A stretch of 31,136 bases of DNA from Candidatus Schekmanbacteria bacterium (GTDB taxonomy: Bacteria > CSSED10-310 > JACPHN01): contig JACPHN010000016.1 in NCBI GenBank assembly GCA_016188575.1, positions 1 through 31,136 on the forward strand. Direction: 5' to 3'. Below the pieces are notes generated by a model, which was not told the origin of the DNA, did no database searches, and worked only from the letters and a program-made list of their open reading frames with translations. The position numbers were made by a program, and so were the translations under genes. Position 1 is the stretch's first letter. Each line of letters starts with the position of its first letter. This document shows positions 1 to 9,276 of the stretch, one piece after another.

Positions 1-1042
1 AATTTCGCGGTGGTGGCGCACACCAGCCAGGAGTACGTCGCAGGAATCGGCTTCGCGGCCGACGGGGTGACGCTGGTGGTCGCGGAGACCGGGGCGCCGG
101 TGGGCGAGGCCTTCCGCACCCCGACGCTGACCGTGTGGCGAACGCTGTACGGGGAGCGGGACACCATGGCGGAACCGATTCTTACCCAGGAGCCGGGCCC
201 GAGCCGGATCCCGGCGGGCGCGATCACGGAGAAGGCCGACTTGACGATGACCATCGGCGTCGAGATCGATGAACCTGGTGGCACCGATCAGTTCTCGGGC
301 GGCGCGATCGCGCTCTACGAGGGGGAAACCCTGCTGAAGACCGACACGGTTGCGGCGAACACCACCGGACCCGGCTCGCGGATCGTGGTGCACTATCCGG
401 TGCCGGCGACGGCGGATACCTTTCGCGATCTCGTCGACGACGACGTGGCGCACGCGGTCACCGCAACGGACATGATCCCCGACCTCAGCCTGATGGCGTC
501 GCGGTTCCTGTTCGCCTGCGTGCGCGTCGACACCACCAAGACCGACCTCGCCTCCGACAGCACCGCTCAAGCTCAATGTGGGGACGCTGGGGACCCTGGA
601 GAACGAAATCAAGGAAAAAGATGATCTCGTGCGAGCCAATAAGCAGGCTCCGTCCTCGTCCGATTTCTGGGTCGCCTACATCCTGGGAGCCTATCAGGGG
701 CGCGTGGACCTCGACAACGATCCTTATGCAGAGGAACACGACGGTGGGATCGGCGGGCGAGGGGATGCCGGCCCATACGCGCTTGTGTACCGCGAGACGG
801 TGCGCGACGTCATCAGGGACCCGTGGGCGGGAGTCACCACCTCCGAAACCGACGCTTGGGCATTGACGGCGGTTCACGAAATCGCTCACCAATTCCGCTT
901 GCAAGACAACCTGAGCGATGGGCCGCTGATGAGCTATGTCGCCATGGGTACGGCGGACACGCAGGCGGAGCTCGACGCGCTGCAATTCAGCGGTACCGGT
1001 CTGCGCAAGATCGCTGCCGTCGACCTCTACGGGAGAAATTGA
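1..1042 (+). pseudogene. secreted metzincin-like metalloprotease, 3' part, frameshifted
   Basis: The reading frame is open from the left edge, so the true start lies outside. Frame 1 runs from base 1 to a stop at 624, but protease-like coding moves to frame 2 at about 555-580 and continues to the TGA at 1040-1042. In frame 2 a zinc-protease motif HEIAH is encoded at 875-889, with Asp as the sixth residue after the second His (HExxHxxxxxD). A later LMSY resembles the Met-turn of metzincins. Snapalysin-type enzymes also use Asp as third ligand, but the usual Gly two residues before the Asp region is replaced here. The N-terminal part looks like a beta-rich exported domain. The frameshift would separate the catalytic centre from the N-terminal domain. 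It could be a real lesion or a sequencing error. The next gene starts 2 bases after the stop. Confidence 0.6.
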
Positions 1043-1043
1043 A

Positions 1044-2021
1044 ATGAGCGTCATGTCACTGCTCTTCAAGACGTGCGAAGCTCTCCTCGTGCTCGCGATG
1101 AGCGTTGCCATCGCGAATGCAGAACCGGATTCTGACGCGCTACGCCTGCGCCTCGAGTGCCAGGGCAGCCACATCACCATTGGGGAGCCAGCGTGGTTTT
1201 TCATATCCATGCATAATTCTTCGAATCATACTATTAATCCCTATCCTTCAGTCATTGATAATACTATCTTACTATGTTCGATGGATGGCAATGACTACTC
1301 ACCCTGTGTCTATGGGCGAATGTGGAGGGATAGCCTGGGCACACTCGACATGTATCCGGGCCGAGTGGTATGGCATGGCGAGGTTCGCTTATATCTGAAA
1401 GGCACCCCCGGGACGGCGCTCGACCAGTACGAAAGCTACGTGGCGGAGCTAGTCTTTTCCCGGCCTGGCACCTACTACGTCAAGGCGGAACCCGGTGATC
1501 CGGCCGCGCATGAATCCGACCCGGTCCAGGTCACCGTGGCGCCGCTTCCGAAAGGCGAGCGGCCGGTGATGGAGATCTGGAGCCGTCCGGAGGTTGCCAC
1601 GTTCATTCAGGGCTACACCCACAAGGAAGGCGTGGCGCCCCTCGAACGCCTGCTCGAGCAGTATCCCGACTCGCTCTATGCGGACCACGCCCGCTACGCG
1701 CTCGGAGAATACTGGGCCGGCCAATACTTCACGAAAAAAACTTCCGACCCGCACATCCTCCGCAAGGCGTCCGTGCATTTCGCCGCGGTGACCGAACGCG
1801 TGCCCATTCGGAAGATGCGGGCCTTGTACCAGCAGCTCGTTATCGTCGACCGAAAGCTCTTCATGAGCGACGAGGTCGACTTGGAAGCGCTCGCCCGGGA
1901 GCTCGAGCCGCGGATGTCTCTCGCGGACCGGATCGGCCTGGGGGAAAAGATACGCGAACGGCTCCCGCGCGTCCTGGCCCGGGAAAAGCCGACCGCTGCG
2001 CCCACGGCGACGCAACCATGA
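1044..2021 (+). CDS. exported protein, Ig-like domain plus short helical repeat region, unknown function
   Basis: This gene encodes 325 residues. The start is ATG 1044, chosen because it follows GGGAGA at 1031-1036, lies just after the upstream stop, and opens a good signal peptide (hydrophobic LLVLAMSVAIANA, likely cleavage after residue 26). The longer in-frame ORF from 936 lies inside the upstream gene. Residues about 30-170 look like a beta-sandwich domain ending in SRPGTYYVKAE, reminiscent of bacterial Ig-like or inhibitor folds. After that comes a helical segment with LLEQYPDSLYADHARYALG, like a TPR or YbgF-type repeat. The tail is rich in A, P and T. Bases about 1195-1305 are strikingly AT-rich against GC-rich surroundings. 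The gene may be co-transcribed with the metalloprotease, perhaps as its partner or inhibitor. That role is inferred from position only. Confidence 0.7.
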   Translation: MSVMSLLFKTCEALLVLAMSVAIANAEPDSDALRLRLECQGSHITIGEPAWFFISMHNSSNHTINPYPSVIDNTILLCSMDGNDYSPCVYGRMWRDSLGTLDMYPGRVVWHGEVRLYLKGTPGTALDQYESYVAELVFSRPGTYYVKAEPGDPAAHESDPVQVTVAPLPKGERPVMEIWSRPEVATFIQGYTHKEGVAPLERLLEQYPDSLYADHARYALGEYWAGQYFTKKTSDPHILRKASVHFAAVTERVPIRKMRALYQQLVIVDRKLFMSDEVDLEALARELEPRMSLADRIGLGEKIRERLPRVLAREKPTAAPTATQP

Positions 2022-2926
2022 GCAGCAGGTGATTCTCGGCGCCGCCTGACCGGCCTCTCGTCGTGAACCACGCGCTGGCTTGAGCCACCGATACCAAGCA
2101 ATCGACGCGATGGCTGAGCGGTAATCTGGGATTCCGTCTTCACGAGTGGCGCATGGTCATGGCCTGGGCGCCACCCGTGTCACGCCGCGGGTGAGCACGC
2201 TCGAGATGGCGACGGCGACGGATTCTACGAGGATCATGTCCACACGATCGAGGGGCTTTTGGTCCCTCCTGCGCTCCTGGCTTCGGCCACACCGGGGCAT
2301 TCCCCAAGAGCATCTGCCCCTTTGCCTGGGCTTCTTCGAGCTCATTCACAACATTCGCAGGCGCGGCACGCCACCTGAATCCACCGCCCTTGCGGCTCTC
2401 CCTCGGCTGTTGAGGGAAGAGGACCAATTCGCAGCCTGAGCGGCTACCCCGGGGAGCGCGCTTTTCGTCTCAGCAGTGATGAAGCTACTGGCGCTACCGG
2501 CCGAGTGGGTCGTCGGAAAGCGACGGAAGACGATTCGCGCGCACCTGGTCAACCGGAGGGGGTGCGTGGTGGCGCGCCGCAGGAAACTGGTGATCCTGCA
2601 CACCGCCGCTCACCGGTCCAACCCGCTCGTCCGGGCCGTATGCTGCGAGATCGCGGAGCTCGCGCCAAGCCGAGCCGTCATCTGCGGGACGACATCACCG
2701 CCGCTCCGGCCAGGCTGGGCGGAGGAGAAGCGTGCGCGGCGCGCCTCGCCAGGCCCACCGCGACGCGGAAAAGAGACGCAAAGGACATGACAAGGAGCCG
2801 AGACCCGCCACCAAGACGTCTGCCCACTCCTCCCTGGCGTGCCCTGGAGGTATGCGTTTGGCACCGGCTGGACGCTACCGAGCAAAGTCGTCCGCGAGCC
2901 GGTCGATTCCGGGACGGGCTGCGCAG
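2022..2926. other. long intergenic region with no convincing intact gene
   Basis: About 900 bases lie between the exported-protein gene and the acnA promoter. Open frames here are short and lack good starts or domain texture, except for the transposase-like stretch listed separately. A second stretch at about 2476-2640 (frame encoding LLALPAEWVVGKRRKTIRAH) has a vague resemblance to IS transposase tails, but this is too weak to call. The segment reads like decayed mobile-element DNA. Confidence 0.5.
2146..2439 (+). pseudogene. probable transposase C-terminal remnant
   Basis: This open frame of 97 codons has a meaningful part from about residue 31 onwards: FWSLLRSWLRPHRG, then LPLCLGFFELIHNIRRRG. 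That texture (HRG, then LPLxLGFFExxHNxRRRG) resembles the C-terminal end of some DDE transposases. The match is from memory and the family is not identified. There is no catalytic core, no convincing ribosome binding site, and the upstream 30 residues do not look protein-like. It is best read as a decayed insertion-sequence fragment; a chance ORF remains possible. Confidence 0.35.
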
Positions 2927-2955
2927 TTGCGGCCGCCATCATCCCCACCTATGAT
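2927..2955 (+). promoter_or_regulatory. candidate sigma70-type promoter of acnA
   Basis: TTGCGG at 2927-2932 and TATGAT at 2950-2955 are separated by 17 bases. The -10 box is identical to that of the carD promoter candidate. Transcription would start near 2962, giving a leader of about 67 bases to the acnA ATG. The -35 box matches consensus only in TTG, so confidence is moderate. Confidence 0.45.
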
Positions 2956-3028
2956 GTGCGCCCGACTCACTCTCGGGCGGTTTTCGAGAGTCACGAGCAG
3001 ACAAGTCTTGGACCTTCGGAGGCGACCC

Positions 3029-5803
3029 ATGCGGACCATGTTGGATAGCTTCGGCACGAAATCGATACTCAAGCTCGGTGATACGTCGTACACCTACTAC
3101 TCGCTGCGTAATCTCGAGGCAGCGGGCTTTCCGCATTTGCCCTCGCTTCCGTATTCTCTACGCGTGCTTCTGGAGAACCTGCTGCGTTCGGAGGACGGCA
3201 AAGCCGTCACGAAGGCCGACATCGCGGCACTTGCGAGCTGGAATCCGGCCGCCGCCCCGGATCGGGAGATCGCATTCGCTCCGACGCGCGTCGTCCTTCA
3301 GGATTTTACCGGGGTGCCCGCCGTGGCCGACCTGGCGGCAATGCGTGACGCTGTCGTTGCGCTGGGCGGAGACGCGGCTCAGATCAACCCCTTGCAACCG
3401 GCCGATCTGGTCATCGATCACTCGGTGCAGGTTGATCGCTACGGCTCAGCGGATGCTCTGGCGTTCAACGCCCGCGTCGAGTTCGAGAGGAACAAGGAAC
3501 GCTACGTTTTTCTCAGGTGGGGACAGCGGGCTTTCCAGAAGTTCAGAGTGGTGCCGCCAGATACCGGCATCGTGCATCAGGTCAATCTCGAATATCTTGC
3601 CGAGGTGGTCAGTCAGCGGGAGCAGGACGCGGAAGTCGTGCTCGTGCCAGATACGCTCGTGGGCACGGACTCGCACACCGTGATGATCAATGGACTTGGC
3701 GTCCTGGGCTGGGGAGTCGGCGGCATCGAGGCCGAAGCGGTAATGCTCGGACAACCGATATCCATGCTGATCCCGCAAGTAGTCGGTTTCGAGCTCACCG
3801 AACGGCTGCCGGCCGGAGTCACCGCGACCGACCTGGTGCTCACCATCACGCAGCGGCTGCGGGAAGTGGGCGTGGTAGAGAAATTCGTCGAGTTCTACGG
3901 ATCGGGAGTGAGTGAGCTCAGTCTCGCGGATCGCGCCACCATATCGAATATGGCACCCGAATACGGAGCGACGATCGGGTTCTTCCCGGTCGACGTACAG
4001 ACACTCGAATATCTTCGCTTCACGGGCAGGTCCGACGAACAGGTCGCGCGCGTGGAAGCGTACTGCCGGGCCCAGGGGCTTTTTCGCACCCCGGAGTCGG
4101 CAACTCCTACCTTTTCGCAAGTGGTCCGTCTGGACCTGAGCACCGTCCGGCCGAGCCTGGCCGGCCCCAAGCGCCCTCAGGACAGGCTTGACCTCGGAGC
4201 CGTAAAGCTGTCTTTCCGCAAGGCGCTGAGCGAGGCTCACAAGGCGGAAGCGACGGCCATCCCAGGACCGGCGTTCGATGCCTGGATGGCCGGCGAGGAC
4301 GGCGTGGAGCTAGCGGCATTGGGCGTGCTTGGCAAGCGGGTGTCCATCTCATACGCGGACGGCCCACACAAGATTTCGCATGGCGCGGTCGCGATCGCCG
4401 CGATAACGAGCTGTACAAACACTTCGAACCCATCGGTAATCATCGCCGCGGGTCTGCTCGCGAAGGCCGCCGCCGAGCATGGGCTGCGCACCAAGCCCTG
4501 GGTGAAGACGAGTCTGGCGCCGGGCTCCCAGGTAGTCACCGAGTACCTGAAGGCGTCAGGCCTGCTGCCGTACCTGCAAAAACTCGGGTTCCACCTGGTT
4601 GGTTACGGGTGTACGACATGCATCGGCAACTCGGGTCCCCTGAGTGAAAAGGTGAGCACGGCCATTGTGGACAACGACCTGCTCGTGGCCGCGGTGCTTT
4701 CCGGGAACCGCAACTTCGAGGGCCGAATCAGCCCGCTCGTGCGCGCAAACTATCTCGCCTCGCCGCCGCTCGTCGTCGCCTTCGCAATTGCGGGAACTGT
4801 GGATATCGACCTCGAAAAGCAGCCGCTCGGCCACAATCACAACGGCAAACCCGTTTATCTGGCGGATATCTGGCCGACACCCGAGGACGTACAGGATGTC
4901 ATCCGCCATAGCGTGACCTCCGCACAGTACCGCTCCAAGTACGCCGACGTCTTCACCGGCCCCCCGATCTGGCGGGATCTCAAGGTGACCTCGAGCGACC
5001 TCTTCGCTTGGGATGCGGCGTCGACATACATCAAGCGGCCTCCGTTCTTTGACGGAATGAGCCTCGAGGTCACTGCTCCGGGCGACGTTACGGGCGCGCG
5101 AATCCTGGCCATCCTCGGAGACTCCGTGACCACGGACCACATTTCTCCGGCCGGTTCGATCAGCGCTCATGGCACGGCGGGCAAGTACCTGATCGAGCGG
5201 GGCGTGCCACCGGCGGAGTTCAACTCGTACGGCGCGCGCCGAGGCAACCACGAGGTCATGATTCGCGGCACGTTTGCCAATATCCGCTTGCGCAACCTCC
5301 TCGTGCCTGGCTCGGAGGGCAGCGTCACCAAACACTTCCCAAGCGGCGAGCAGATGACGATCTTCGACGCTGCGACGCGCTACGCGGGCGAGGCCGTTCC
5401 GTTGGTGCTCTTTGCGGGGCGGGAATACGGCACCGGCTCGTCGCGGGACTGGGCCGCCAAAGGGACGATGTTGCTCGGTGTCCGGGCGGTGATCGCCCAG
5501 AGCTTCGAGCGGATTCACCGCAGCAACCTGGTCGGCATGGGCGTGCTCCCGCTGCAGCTCGAACAGGGCGTGAGCGCCGGGTCGCTCCGTCTTCGTGGCG
5601 ACGAGACCGTGTCCATCCGCGGCATTTCCGACGGCCTGGTGCCTGGAATGCGGCTACAGCTCGAGGCGGTGCGAGCGGATGGCACGCCGGTCACGTTCTC
5701 TGCCGTAGCCCGGATCGACACGCCAAACGAAATCGACTACTATCGGCATGGCGGTATCCTCCGCTACGTGCTCCGTAACCTGATTTCACAGAAGTCGGGT
5801 TGA
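3029..5803 (+). CDS. acnA: aconitate hydratase A
   Basis: The product is 924 residues, the normal size for cytosolic AcnA/IRP-type aconitase, which interconverts citrate and isocitrate in the TCA cycle. The [4Fe-4S] ligands are visible as Cys462 in TSCTNTSNPS and Cys528/Cys531 in GYGCTTCIGNSG, with the spacing usual for AcnA. The swivelling C-terminal domain carries GREYGTGSSRDWAAKGT. ATG 3029 was chosen because CGGAGG at 3017-3022 lies 6 bases upstream; the longer open frame from 2732 has no such support, and ATG 3038 is a nearby alternative. The gene is intact. The stop TGA (5801-5803) sits inside a TTGACA that may serve as the -35 box of the next gene, so acnA may not be obligatorily co-transcribed with the TPR-PBP genes. 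Confidence 0.97.
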   Translation: MRTMLDSFGTKSILKLGDTSYTYYSLRNLEAAGFPHLPSLPYSLRVLLENLLRSEDGKAVTKADIAALASWNPAAAPDREIAFAPTRVVLQDFTGVPAVADLAAMRDAVVALGGDAAQINPLQPADLVIDHSVQVDRYGSADALAFNARVEFERNKERYVFLRWGQRAFQKFRVVPPDTGIVHQVNLEYLAEVVSQREQDAEVVLVPDTLVGTDSHTVMINGLGVLGWGVGGIEAEAVMLGQPISMLIPQVVGFELTERLPAGVTATDLVLTITQRLREVGVVEKFVEFYGSGVSELSLADRATISNMAPEYGATIGFFPVDVQTLEYLRFTGRSDEQVARVEAYCRAQGLFRTPESATPTFSQVVRLDLSTVRPSLAGPKRPQDRLDLGAVKLSFRKALSEAHKAEATAIPGPAFDAWMAGEDGVELAALGVLGKRVSISYADGPHKISHGAVAIAAITSCTNTSNPSVIIAAGLLAKAAAEHGLRTKPWVKTSLAPGSQVVTEYLKASGLLPYLQKLGFHLVGYGCTTCIGNSGPLSEKVSTAIVDNDLLVAAVLSGNRNFEGRISPLVRANYLASPPLVVAFAIAGTVDIDLEKQPLGHNHNGKPVYLADIWPTPEDVQDVIRHSVTSAQYRSKYADVFTGPPIWRDLKVTSSDLFAWDAASTYIKRPPFFDGMSLEVTAPGDVTGARILAILGDSVTTDHISPAGSISAHGTAGKYLIERGVPPAEFNSYGARRGNHEVMIRGTFANIRLRNLLVPGSEGSVTKHFPSGEQMTIFDAATRYAGEAVPLVLFAGREYGTGSSRDWAAKGTMLLGVRAVIAQSFERIHRSNLVGMGVLPLQLEQGVSAGSLRLRGDETVSIRGISDGLVPGMRLQLEAVRADGTPVTFSAVARIDTPNEIDYYRHGGILRYVLRNLISQKSG

Positions 5804-5828
5804 CATTCGCTGGGGCGCAGGGTAGAAG
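5800..5828 (+). promoter_or_regulatory. candidate promoter of TPR1, possibly giving a leaderless mRNA
   Basis: A perfect -35 box TTGACA (5800-5805), overlapping the acnA stop codon, is followed after 17 bases by TAGAAG (5823-5828, four of six matches). A start 7-9 bases downstream would fall at about 5835-5837, on the TPR1 ATG itself. The bases just before that ATG (GATCCCCCT) contain no Shine-Dalgarno sequence, which fits leaderless translation. Confidence 0.45.
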
Positions 5829-5836
5829 ATCCCCCT

Positions 5837-8257
5837 ATGCGGCAGTCCTGGCCAAAACTAGGGGTTCTTGTAGCGCTATTGGTGGCGATGGCCTCCTTGG
5901 TCGAAGCCCAGGTCTCGGTTTCGCCTCAGGCGCGCAATAACTACGACCAGGGCGTAGCCTTCGAAGAGCGGAGGGACTTGGAGCACGCGCGACAAGCCTA
6001 CGAGCGGGCGATCGAAATATCGCCGGGCTTCGCCTTGCCCTACGCCGCGCTCGGTCGCATGCATGCCAACGATGGGGCGCATGAGCGTGCCGTCGAGATG
6101 TTCCGGAAGTTTATCGCGCTCGACGCCACCGTCGCTGCCGTCCACTACAATCTGGGACGTTCGCTCCTGGCCTTGCAAAACCTTTCCGAAGCGACGAGCG
6201 AGTTTCGCCAGGCGGTGTCCCAGGATCCGACCTTCACGGAAGCGCGCGAGGCGTTGGGCGAGGTCCTTGCAGTTCAGGGCGACAAGGAGGGCGCGGCCGA
6301 GCAGTTTTCTCAGGCGCTGGAGCACAATCCGAGCTCGGTGCGAGCCAATACAGTCCTGGGCGGCATTCGCATGGAGCAGGGACGGCTCGATGAGGCGTTG
6401 TCCTATTTTCGCAAGGTCGTCGAGCTGACACCGAAGCAGCCGGTGCCGCGAATTCGCGTGGCCGATCTCCTGCGGATGACGGGGCAAGACGAGGAGGCGG
6501 CGAAGGCGTATCGGGAGCTGATAGAAGTCGCGCCTAATCTGAAGCAGGTCGCGATCGAGAACTTGGGCGACCTGGCTTTCAAGGCGGAAGATTTCGGCAA
6601 GGCGAAGGATTACTTCGAAGACTTGCGCAAGCTGCTCCCCGCCTACCCGGACGCCGCGGTGAAGCTGGCGCGCACCGAGGCCCGCCTGAAGCGAGTCGAG
6701 GCGGCGGAGAAGCTCTACCTGGAAGCGATCGGTCTCGCGGCCGGCCTGATGGACGCACGTCTGGAGCTCGCGGACCTGTACGCCGCGGCAAACCGTGCGG
6801 ATGATGCGGAAAAGACCCTGCTCGCTGCCCTCGCGCTGGCCCCGGAAACGGCGGCAGCACATGCGCGGCTGGCCGCGCTGCTCCAGGCCCGCGGCGATCG
6901 CGCGGGGGCGGCCGAGGCCTTCGAAAAGGCCGGAGCCGGCGCTGGGGCAGACGCGAGTCTGCTGGCCAAGGCCGGCTCGTTGTACCTCGAGATTGGAAAT
7001 CTGGAGAAGGCCGCCGGGATATTCGCGCAACTGATCGCCGGGGATCACGTTGCTGTCGGCGTGATTGTCGACTCCGGCGTCGCGGAATGGCTGCGAGGTG
7101 ACAGGGCGAAGGCTGTAGAGCGGTTCCGCGAAGCGGTCGAGTTGCATCCCGACGATCCGATTGCACAGTTCAGCGGCGCCGTTGCGCTGTTGGCAACGGG
7201 AAAGGCGGACGCGGCAGCGGAGCTTCTGGAAAAGGCCAAGGCTTCGCTCGGCAAGACCGCAGCCTTTGCCAACAACCTCGGTGCGCTCAGTCTGCTAAAA
7301 GGTGACGTGGCAGCCGCAGACCAGGCGCTCCAGAAAGCGGCCGACATGGAGCCTACCAACTGGCAGGTCAGCGTGAACCAGGCCCAGGCCGAGCTTCACA
7401 AGGGCGACGGCAGAGGGGCGTTCACGCGCCTGGAGGCGATTCTGCCAAAGGTAGAGGCGCCACCGGAGGAGTTGCTGTGGACGTACGCGGCTGCCGCAGC
7501 ACAAGCGGGCAGGACGGATGCAGCCAGCGCCACGCTGCAGACGCTCCGCGAGCGGCTCAAGGCGCGCGGCACTGACCTGCGGGAGCTCGACAAACTGCTC
7601 GCCTCCGTACTGCTTGCGCAACACAAGCCGCGTGAAGCTCTCGCCCTGCTCGACGAGCTCATCAAGGCAGCGCCGGAGCCGTCACCGGCGCTTCTGAATA
7701 ACCGCGCCGTCGCGCTGTTTGCTCTCGGTCAGGCAGCGGAAGCAGCCGCTGTACTGCAAAGCGCGGCGGCAAAGCAACCACAGGACGGCGATATCCAGGC
7801 AAACCTTGCCCTGGCATACGGAAGCACCGGCGACCGCGCCCAGGCGCTCGCGGCGCTGCGATCGTCTCTGGGAGCGGGCGGCGCACAGGCCAGTGCGGCC
7901 GACTACTACCGCCTGGGCCTTGCATACTACCAGAATGGCCTTTCCAAGGACGCGGCAGAAGCTTTCGCACAGTCGCTGCAGCGCGAGGAGCGGCAACCGC
8001 GCGCACTGGGAGCGCTCGCGGTCGTGCAGTACGAGCTCGGGGATCAGGCCGCGGCCCAACGCAGCGCTGAGCGCGCGCTGGCCCTCGATGCCGGAGAGCT
8101 CAACAGCTTGCTCGTCCTCGGCATCTGCCTGGACGAGCAAGCAAACGACAAGGCGCGCGCAGTCGAGCTCTATCGACGCTATGTTGCGGCCGGCGGCAAG
8201 CGGTCCACCGAAGTGACCGCCTGGATTGCCTCACTGGAGCGCGTTTATGGCCTGTAG
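5837..8257 (+). CDS. exported TPR-repeat protein (TPR1)
   Basis: The product is 806 residues. The N-terminus LGVLVALLVAMASLVEA is a Sec signal peptide with likely cleavage after residue 24, so the protein is probably periplasmic. Almost the entire mature chain is tandem tetratricopeptide repeats, recognisable from about residue 33 (NYDQGVAFEERRDLEHARQAYERAI) onwards, typically ending in A-x-x-x-x-P. No catalytic domain was seen. TPR arrays are protein-binding scaffolds. The C-terminus ends with RAVELYRRYVAAGG followed by a V-x-x-WI segment, shared in form with TPR2. The start codon lacks a ribosome binding site (see the promoter entry). The stop overlaps the PBP1 start by 11 bases, implying translational coupling. 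Partner proteins are unknown; the adjacent binding protein is the obvious candidate. Confidence 0.88.
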   Translation: MRQSWPKLGVLVALLVAMASLVEAQVSVSPQARNNYDQGVAFEERRDLEHARQAYERAIEISPGFALPYAALGRMHANDGAHERAVEMFRKFIALDATVAAVHYNLGRSLLALQNLSEATSEFRQAVSQDPTFTEAREALGEVLAVQGDKEGAAEQFSQALEHNPSSVRANTVLGGIRMEQGRLDEALSYFRKVVELTPKQPVPRIRVADLLRMTGQDEEAAKAYRELIEVAPNLKQVAIENLGDLAFKAEDFGKAKDYFEDLRKLLPAYPDAAVKLARTEARLKRVEAAEKLYLEAIGLAAGLMDARLELADLYAAANRADDAEKTLLAALALAPETAAAHARLAALLQARGDRAGAAEAFEKAGAGAGADASLLAKAGSLYLEIGNLEKAAGIFAQLIAGDHVAVGVIVDSGVAEWLRGDRAKAVERFREAVELHPDDPIAQFSGAVALLATGKADAAAELLEKAKASLGKTAAFANNLGALSLLKGDVAAADQALQKAADMEPTNWQVSVNQAQAELHKGDGRGAFTRLEAILPKVEAPPEELLWTYAAAAAQAGRTDAASATLQTLRERLKARGTDLRELDKLLASVLLAQHKPREALALLDELIKAAPEPSPALLNNRAVALFALGQAAEAAAVLQSAAAKQPQDGDIQANLALAYGSTGDRAQALAALRSSLGAGGAQASAADYYRLGLAYYQNGLSKDAAEAFAQSLQREERQPRALGALAVVQYELGDQAAAQRSAERALALDAGELNSLLVLGICLDEQANDKARAVELYRRYVAAGGKRSTEVTAWIASLERVYGL

Positions 8258-9269
8258 TGGGCGCGTTGCCTTCGGTCTGTGGGCCGCGGTCTCGGGGCTA
8301 CTGCTTCCGTGCCTTGCCGCAGCAGCCGCACCGACTCTGGTGCTCTACTACCCCGATGCCCGGTTTCACGACGCTGTCGAGGCAGGCAGCGTGTTACAGA
8401 AGCTTGCCAAAGATCTGAGCGAAGGTACAGGCCTCGAGATCTCTGCGCAGTTTTTCCAGAAGGGCAAGGACGCAACTGAACATTTCCGCAGCGGACGGCC
8501 CACAGTCGGGATTCTCGACAGCCGCTTCTACGCCGAGTACGGGGGCGAATTCGGCCTGACGTATCTCGCCAGCCCGCTGGTTTCGGGGCGCACCACCTAT
8601 GAGCTGGCCCTGGTCGTCAAGGCGGATTCTGCGGCCAAGAACATTCGCGACCTCGCGGGGACAATTCTCGCCACGTCCTACCCCGGACGGATTGGTGCGG
8701 CGTTCCTGTCGAACATCGCACTCGAGGGCCATCTGGATGCGCAGGTGCACTTCGGCGAGCTACGCCCCGTGGATAGTGCCGCCTCGGCAATCGCAGCGGT
8801 TCTCATCACCGAGGCAACGGCCGCTTTTGCGCCGCTGGACGGCCTGGCCGAGATGGGTCGCGCCGCGGAGGTGCGCGCGATCCTGACAACACAGCCCATT
8901 CCGCTGCCCCCCCTCTGCATGACGCGAGGCGCCCTCAGCGAGGAGGACGCACAACGGCTCGTCAGCGTGTTCGAGAAGCTTGGAGAGACCGCAAGCGGGC
9001 GCCAGATCCTCGCGGGTTTTGGGTTTACCGGTTTTTCGCGAGGCCCCGCACCGGCCCTTACCGCGGCGGTCTCCCTCTTGAACGCGGCACCCGCCTCCGT
9101 TCGCAAGCGGCCTGTCATCGAGGAGAGCGGTGCGGCGGGAGAAATGCTCGTAAAAACGGAGTTGCCGCAGCTCCAGCCACTATTGATTCCGATGCCGACC
9201 TACGCTGAGGACGACCTCCTCGTGGCCAAGAAGACGCCTGATGATCCCCAGGCAGCGGACCGGGAGTGA
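8247..9269 (+). CDS. PhnD-like periplasmic substrate-binding protein (PBP1)
   Basis: The product is 340 residues from ATG 8247, preceded by GGAG at 8236-8239 and overlapping the TPR1 end. A TTG seven codons upstream is less likely because the signal peptide (VAFGLWAAVSGLLLPCLAAAAA) fits ATG 8247. The mature part begins TLVLYYPDARFHDAVEAG and has the texture of phosphate/phosphonate-type binding proteins: LGILDSRFY-like strand, then YELALVVKADSAAKNIRDLAG, the usual hinge and PHN-like second lobe. The ligand cannot be told from sequence. No permease or functional ATPase is adjacent, so classical import is not supported here. It is paralogous to PBP2 at 12011 (both have a Y-[YW]-P then F-x-DAVE opening). 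TPR2 follows after 7 bases. Confidence 0.75.
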   Translation: MACSGRVAFGLWAAVSGLLLPCLAAAAAPTLVLYYPDARFHDAVEAGSVLQKLAKDLSEGTGLEISAQFFQKGKDATEHFRSGRPTVGILDSRFYAEYGGEFGLTYLASPLVSGRTTYELALVVKADSAAKNIRDLAGTILATSYPGRIGAAFLSNIALEGHLDAQVHFGELRPVDSAASAIAAVLITEATAAFAPLDGLAEMGRAAEVRAILTTQPIPLPPLCMTRGALSEEDAQRLVSVFEKLGETASGRQILAGFGFTGFSRGPAPALTAAVSLLNAAPASVRKRPVIEESGAAGEMLVKTELPQLQPLLIPMPTYAEDDLLVAKKTPDDPQAADRE

Positions 9270-9276
9270 GATGTAG

